Assembly (NCBI GenBank): GCA_017616015.1
Contig: JAFZYY010000009.1
Span: 62,001 to 126,000, forward strand
DNA: 64,000 bases
Source: Alphaproteobacteria bacterium
GTDB taxonomy: Bacteria; Pseudomonadota; Alphaproteobacteria; CAAGCB01; CAG-977
Reading direction: 5' to 3'
Position numbers and translations under genes: made by a program. Below are positions 59,911 through 64,000 of this stretch, piece after piece. Position 1 is the first letter of the stretch. Each line of letters opens with the position of its first letter. The notes below the pieces were generated by a model. That model was not told the origin of the DNA. It ran no database searches and worked only from the letters and a program-made list of their open reading frames with translations.

Positions 59911-60642
59911 AAAACGTTCGGCGTTTTGACGCAAAAGAGTATTGAATGAGGCGGCGTCCGTTTTTCTGATGCCGGCAATTCCTTCAAGGATTAAAGGCAG
60001 ATTGGCGGGCACATTGCGCTTTTCTTTCCAGAAAGGCGGCGGCATATCCGGCGCGTCCGTTTCGACTAAGAGACGATCGGCGGGCAGGGCGGCAATTACT
60101 TTCCGAAGCTTTTGTCTTTCAGGAAACAGAGCGGTTCCGGAAAAAGAAAAATAAGCGTTAAAGCGGCTTAAAAATTCCGCTTGTTCCAAAGTGCCCGAAA
60201 ATCCGTGAAACATCAGAGCAGGCGGTCGCTTTTTTAACCGTTTCAGGCAAGCCGCGACTTTATCAAAGCTTCTGACGCAGTGAATAACGCAGGGACGGTT
60301 CATTTCAGCGGCAATCGTCATTTGTTCTTCAAAGGTGCTTTCCTGTGCGGGATTGCTTTTAATTGAATCCAGCCCGATTTCGCCGATGCCGGCAGCGGAA
60401 TAGTCGTTTAACAGCCGTTTTAATAAGGAAGAATTATGTTGATCCGCGTACCACGGGTGTGTGCCGATAAAAGGATATATGTTTTTACGCTTTTCGGCCA
60501 ATTCAATTACTTTTTCCCAATCGGCGGGACGGGTCGCCGCGCAGAAAAAAAACGTTACGCCGCCGGCTTCAGCTTGTTTTAACAGCGTTTCGCGGTCCAA
60601 ATCAAAACGGTCGTCCTGTAAATGAAGATGAGCGTCGATCAT
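59854..60642 (-). CDS. TatD-family metal-dependent deoxyribonuclease
   Basis: A 262-residue TIM-barrel hydrolase. The metal site comprises H-x-H in DAHLHLQDDRFD, GIGEIGLDS, PCVIHCVRS and ETDAPDMPPP. TatD proteins act as 3'-5' exonucleases in DNA repair or RNA decay. The ATG at 60642 follows AAAGGATAGG; a longer open frame begins 36 bases upstream. It overlaps the 3' end of the hydrolase gene on the other strand. Confidence 0.9.
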   Translation of the reverse strand: MIDAHLHLQDDRFDLDRETLLKQAEAGGVTFFFCAATRPADWEKVIELAEKRKNIYPFIGTHPWYADQHNSSLLKRLLNDYSAAGIGEIGLDSIKSNPAQESTFEEQMTIAAEMNRPCVIHCVRSFDKVAACLKRLKKRPPALMFHGFSGTLEQAEFLSRFNAYFSFSGTALFPERQKLRKVIAALPADRLLVETDAPDMPPPFWKEKRNVPANLPLILEGIAGIRKTDAASFNTLLRQNAERFLLQRLDQPVPNTDPPFVV

Positions 60643-60718
60643 ACCTATCCTTTTAAGTATCTGTTCAAACCGGTTCATTGTTTTTAAGATAAAGCCGTTT
60701 GAAGGAAAACGGAAGACA

Positions 60719-61084
60719 ATGCGAAAGATTATTTATATTTTTCTGGCTTTATGGACTTTGCCGGCCGCGGCGCAGGATATGCCGCCCAGATGTTGGGAGC
60801 CGTATCTGTATGTTCAGAATTACGGTCCATGGAGTCTGAATAACGGAATATGGAGTTTGCCCTTTACCTGTTCTTCCGGTTTTAACGGCAGTGTCGAAAT
60901 CGCGGCTGAAAACGTCGAAAATCAGGGATATGCCGAATATTATATCAATGCGGGGGACATTGAAAACGGCAAGACGTTTTTCTATACGGAGCCGTGCGGC
61001 GCGATGGGGGCTTTCTGTCAGTATGTCTCTTTGCCGAGACAAGGGGATTTTCAGCCGCCGTATTCTTTGGAACCGATAGAATAA
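60719..61084 (+). CDS. Small secreted protein of unknown function
   Basis: A 121-residue protein with a signal peptide (IYIFLALWTLPAAAQD, cleaved after A-x-A). The mature part is rich in aromatic residues, asparagine and glycine (EPYLYVQNYGPWSLNNG) and has four or five cysteines that could form disulfides. No domain is recognised. GGAAG precedes the ATG. It is divergent from tatD. Confidence 0.68.
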   Translation: MRKIIYIFLALWTLPAAAQDMPPRCWEPYLYVQNYGPWSLNNGIWSLPFTCSSGFNGSVEIAAENVENQGYAEYYINAGDIENGKTFFYTEPCGAMGAFCQYVSLPRQGDFQPPYSLEPIE

Positions 61085-61154
61085 AAATCATTTCTTTTTC
61101 CGACAATTCCTGTGCTACTGTAACAGTCGAACGGTTGAAAAAAGAAAGACGCAG

Positions 61155-61709
61155 ATGCTTCAATATATAGCGTTTTATAAACCTTACGGCGTGCTCAGCC
61201 AATTTACGGCCGAGGGCGGACACGAAGGCTTGGGCGGATTTGATCTGCCTTCCGGCGTTTACGCGGCCGGCAGATTGGACCACGACAGCGAAGGGCTACT
61301 GCTTTTAACAAACGACGGTAAACTGATTAAAAAGCTTTTGGATCCCGATTTCGCTCACCCGCGCTCTTATTTGGCTCAGTTGGACGGCGACGTGACGGAA
61401 CAAGCTTTGGAACGTTTGCGGCAGGGCGTAAAGATTAAAGGGTATCAGACAAAGCCGTGTCTGGCCGAGAAGATTGCGGAACCGCCAGATTTGCCGGAGC
61501 GGATTCCGCCGATACGCTTTCGTAAAAATATTCCGACATCATGGATCAAACTGACTTTAACGGAAGGCAAAAACCGGCAGGTTCGCCATATGACGGCGGC
61601 GGTAGGGTTTCCGACGTTGCGATTGATTCGCGTTTCGATCGGAAAGCTGACGTTAAGCGGAATGCGTCCCGGACGGTGGATAAAAATTGAAAAACGGGAT
61701 ATTCTCTAA
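61155..61709 (+). CDS. rluE: 23S rRNA pseudouridine synthase RluE
   Basis: A 184-residue RsuA-family synthase modifying U2457 of 23S rRNA. YKPYGVLSQFTAEGG, GRLDHDSEGLLLLTNDG (catalytic D42) and KNIPTSWIKLTLTEGKNRQV match E. coli RluE closely, and the S4 domain of RsuA is absent, as expected for RluE. Confidence 0.92.
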   Translation: MLQYIAFYKPYGVLSQFTAEGGHEGLGGFDLPSGVYAAGRLDHDSEGLLLLTNDGKLIKKLLDPDFAHPRSYLAQLDGDVTEQALERLRQGVKIKGYQTKPCLAEKIAEPPDLPERIPPIRFRKNIPTSWIKLTLTEGKNRQVRHMTAAVGFPTLRLIRVSIGKLTLSGMRPGRWIKIEKRDIL

Positions 61710-61774
61710 GCGCTTGCATTTTTTATTCAAACGGGCAGAATAAAGACGGAATTTTTTTTACGGCGGGTTGTTTT

Positions 61775-63487
61775 ATGAAAAAAAAGTATTTTCTTAGTCT
61801 GAACGCGAAAATCTTTCTTTTTTTGTTTTTAAGCTTTTCGGGAATATGCACGCTTTTTTTGCTGACGTTTATGAACAGTTACGTCAATCAGCTGGAACAG
61901 GAATCGATGCTTGTCCGCAAAAAAGCGGAAACAGTGTATGAATTATATAATGAAAACGAACAGTTAAGAAAAATCGTTTCCCAAATCCAGGAAGAACAGG
62001 AACTTTCTGAAAAAGACTTTTTTACAAGGCTGTGGGCGGAGCAGGATTATGATATTGATTTTACTCTGAAACCGCAAAGCCAGCGCAGTTTGGAAATGCG
62101 CAAAGAAATCATGAAAGATATAAAGGACGCGCGTAAACGGGACAACAAATTTCATATGCTGGGATATTTTGTCCTCTCCGCGTTTTTGTTGGTTTTTTTC
62201 ATTTTGGAATTGCTGTGGCTGATTGTGCGCCGATGGATTTTGAAACCGATTGAAAGATTGCTGGAGGCTACGCATAAAATTTCTTCCGGAGATTTAGACT
62301 TTCGCGTTTCCGTTTCTCCGAAAATTTCCAGAAGCGACGAGTTGGATATTTTGGCTCGCGATTTTAATAAAATGGCGGACGATATTCAGAAAAACATTCA
62401 AAAAATTCAGGAAAACGAAAAGTTCTTGCAGGATATGATTGATAATATTCCGGACGGAATTCGCGTTTTTGATGAAAAATACAATATTATTCTGACGAAT
62501 TCGGCTTATGACAGGATTAATCAAAGTCTGAAGGGAAAAGAAAACAAAAAGTGTTTCGAATATTATCGCAATTCCTGCCCGTGTTCCGCCGAACAGCACC
62601 CGTGCACATTGGCTTTGCTGCGTCAGAATCCGGATAAGCCGATTAATGTTATTCAGCGCTATACGGACGAAGACGGTCGTGAAAAATTTGTTGAAGTGTC
62701 CGCGGCGGCTACTCATCACAAAACAGAAGAAGGCGATGTTTTATGGGTAATCGAGCTTGTTCGCCCGTTGGACAAGACGATATTGTTTTCGCATCAGCAA
62801 AAGTTATCCGCGGTCGGTATGTTGGCCAGCTCGGTAGCTCATGAAATGCGTAATCCTTTGGGATCTGTCAAGCTGATTTTGGAAAATCTTTTGGACAAGA
62901 TGGAAAGTAAAGATCAGCCGCCGAAAGATTTAAAGCATTATCTGAGCGTTGTTTACGATCAGATTGATATGTGTATTAATGTGACTTCGCGCCTGTTAAA
63001 ACTGTCCAGAAAGCCGGAAAAGACCAATAAGCCCGTCGATATGAACGAAGTCGTTTCGGAAACGGCGTCTTTGTTGGAATACGAAGCGAAAAAAACGGGT
63101 ATAGAAATTACCGTTCAGGAATCTGAAAAACCGGTTGTTATTTCCGCGGCGGACGCCGAAATGCGCATGGTTGTGGTTAATTTGATGCAAAACGCTTTTC
63201 ACGCGATGCCGAACGGCGGAAAAATGGACATTAAGATTTATGCGGAGGACAAGAAGGTTTTGCTTGATTTTTCGGATACGGGAACAGGCATTGAGCCGGA
63301 AAATCTGACGCGCATTTTTGAGCCGTTCTTTTCCAAGCGCGCGGATCGTGAAAAACAGGAAGGTGTCGGTTTAGGACTGTCGATTGTAAAAACGATCATA
63401 GAAAACAGCGGCGGCATTATTTCCGTGGAAAGCACCGTCGGGAAGGGAACGACTTTCCATTTAAGCTTTGACGCAATGTCGAAATAA
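61775..63487 (+). CDS. Membrane sensor histidine kinase with a cysteine-rich PAS domain
   Basis: A 570-residue protein. Transmembrane helices at about 11-33 and 129-151 enclose a roughly 95-residue extracytoplasmic domain. HAMP at 152-204, PAS at about 213-330, HisKA with H356 (VAHEMRNPLGSVK) and an ATPase domain (VVVNLMQNAFHAMPN, VGLGLSIVKT) follow. Inside the PAS domain C260, C268, C270 and C277 form C-x7-C-x-C-x6-C (KCFEYYRNSCPCSAEQHPC), a cluster that could hold metal or sense redox state. No response regulator is adjacent. Confidence 0.9.
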   Translation: MKKKYFLSLNAKIFLFLFLSFSGICTLFLLTFMNSYVNQLEQESMLVRKKAETVYELYNENEQLRKIVSQIQEEQELSEKDFFTRLWAEQDYDIDFTLKPQSQRSLEMRKEIMKDIKDARKRDNKFHMLGYFVLSAFLLVFFILELLWLIVRRWILKPIERLLEATHKISSGDLDFRVSVSPKISRSDELDILARDFNKMADDIQKNIQKIQENEKFLQDMIDNIPDGIRVFDEKYNIILTNSAYDRINQSLKGKENKKCFEYYRNSCPCSAEQHPCTLALLRQNPDKPINVIQRYTDEDGREKFVEVSAAATHHKTEEGDVLWVIELVRPLDKTILFSHQQKLSAVGMLASSVAHEMRNPLGSVKLILENLLDKMESKDQPPKDLKHYLSVVYDQIDMCINVTSRLLKLSRKPEKTNKPVDMNEVVSETASLLEYEAKKTGIEITVQESEKPVVISAADAEMRMVVVNLMQNAFHAMPNGGKMDIKIYAEDKKVLLDFSDTGTGIEPENLTRIFEPFFSKRADREKQEGVGLGLSIVKTIIENSGGIISVESTVGKGTTFHLSFDAMSK

Positions 63488-63507
63488 TTTAATAAAGAGC
63501 AAAAGAA

Positions 63508-63544
63508 AAGAAGCCGCGAGGAGGACTCAAATTCGCGGCTTCTT
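63508..63544. terminator. Bidirectional terminator
   Basis: AAGAAGCCGCGA pairs perfectly with TCGCGGCTTCTT around a 13-base loop, between the sensor kinase and the cysteine-rich gene. Confidence 0.85.
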
Positions 63545-63574
63545 CGTTATGGAGCAATCAACTATCGGTTAGTT

Positions 63575-64000
63575 TTATGCTCCGCTACCGGGTTGAGACA
63601 GTCCTGAGGATACGCATTCTCCCCGGTTATTTAATGTGTAGCCGCTTTTGCACGCTGTGCAATATCCGGCCGAGCAACCGTCCGCGCAGTTAGCCGGACA
63701 TCCGATGTTTACACACGTTCCCAGTGCTGGGTGGTATACTTGCCCGCTGGGACAATTTGAGACGCATTGTCCGTTTCGCAGTGTATATCCGCTGGAACAG
63801 TTGGTACACGTTACGTTGGTAGTCCAGCCGTCTTTGCCGTTTCCGCCGTTGCTGCTGGTACATTGCGTGCAACCGGCTATCGCGTCGGAACAAGCCGGGC
63901 ATCCGCCGTTATTGTATTCCATGTAATGTCCTGATGCGCAGGCCGGGCAATATCCTAACTGTATTTGCTTTTCGCAAGTGGAATTCGGATAAGCGCAGTT
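63575..64000 (-). CDS. Cysteine-rich repeat surface-type protein, C-terminal 141 residues
   Basis: The reading frame is open to the right edge of the window, so only the C-terminal part is seen (a methionine at 63922 is internal). It contains about 20 cysteines, mostly as CxxC pairs, in repeats of the type C-P-A-C ... G-C-x-x-C ... G-Y-T-L-x-N-x-G-x-C-V, for example TNCSSGYTLRNGQCV and ACKSGYTLNNRGECV. These resemble furin-like or EGF-like extracellular repeats. The end is short and serine/glycine-rich with no visible anchor. Confidence 0.75.
   Translation of the reverse strand, partial: NCAYPNSTCEKQIQLGYCPACASGHYMEYNNGGCPACSDAIAGCTQCTSSNGGNGKDGWTTNVTCTNCSSGYTLRNGQCVSNCPSGQVYHPALGTCVNIGCPANCADGCSAGYCTACKSGYTLNNRGECVSSGLSQPGSGA

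Overview
The window is a stretch of bacterial chromosome that I infer comes from an uncultured, probably host- or gut-associated alphaproteobacterium. The evidence is gene order: rnr-topA-dprA-plsY, tRNA-Leu-tig-clpP-clpX-lon-hupB-tRNA-Val, FYDLN-protein/aroA/cmk/rpsA, miaB-phoH-ybeY-lnt, chvI-chvG-hprK-rapZ-EIIA-HPr-EI and TPR-bamB-der are all blocks typical of Alphaproteobacteria. Zinc-free L33 and L36 ribosomal proteins fit. Several secreted ankyrin proteins, a Sel1 protein and a cysteine-rich repeat protein suggest interaction with a host, but that is inference. I see no rRNA, insertion sequence, CRISPR array or intact prophage.

Layout. 1-1.4 kb: the start of rlmJ, a small unknown gene, a secreted ankyrin protein and rpmG. 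1.4-11.5 kb (minus strand): S41 protease, RNase R, topoisomerase I, DprA, PlsY, DusA and a nucleoside hydrolase. 11.7-13.1 kb: a DUF1796-type gene, then the most repeat-rich segment, with an 86-bp tandem array and a duplicated tRNA-3'-end/terminator unit next to tRNA-Val. 13.1-19.9 kb (minus): HU, Lon, ClpX, ClpP, trigger factor and tRNA-Leu, a protein quality-control block. 20-23.3 kb: tRNA-Thr, RluD, L36 and two lipoproteins. 23.4-29 kb: rpsA, cmk and aroA, interrupted by a hypoxanthine-DNA glycosylase and an ankyrin gene. 29-35.8 kb (plus): Sel1 protein, MiaB, an accessory gene of unknown function, PhoH, YbeY, Lnt and a 48-residue lipoprotein.

35.8-44.1 kb (minus): RlmN, then the ChvI/ChvG two-component system and a regulatory phosphotransferase chain (HprK, RapZ, EIIA, HPr, EI) with an ankyrin gene fused on as the last cistron. 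No sugar permease is present, so the chain is probably regulatory. 44.1-48.8 kb: three small unknown genes, then the envelope/assembly set TPR protein-BamB-Der. 48.8-54.5 kb (minus): a lipoprotein hydrolase, SppA, AroC, FabI and a DnaJ-like protein. 54.7-58.3 kb (plus): a cation efflux protein, GMP reductase and a two-domain kinase. 58.3-64 kb: aquaporin, a hydrolase, TatD, a small secreted protein, RluE, a sensor kinase with a cysteine cluster in its PAS domain, and the C-terminal part of a cysteine-rich repeat protein that runs off the right edge.

The housekeeping genes are ordinary. The unusual material sits in the joints between conserved blocks: the repeats at 12.4-13.0 kb and 23.4 kb, inserts in two otherwise conserved operons (31.4-32.4 kb and 25.3-26.5 kb), the ankyrin family with its N-x-N-P loop, and the cysteine-rich protein at the end. 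All calls rest on reading the sequence; no database search was run.
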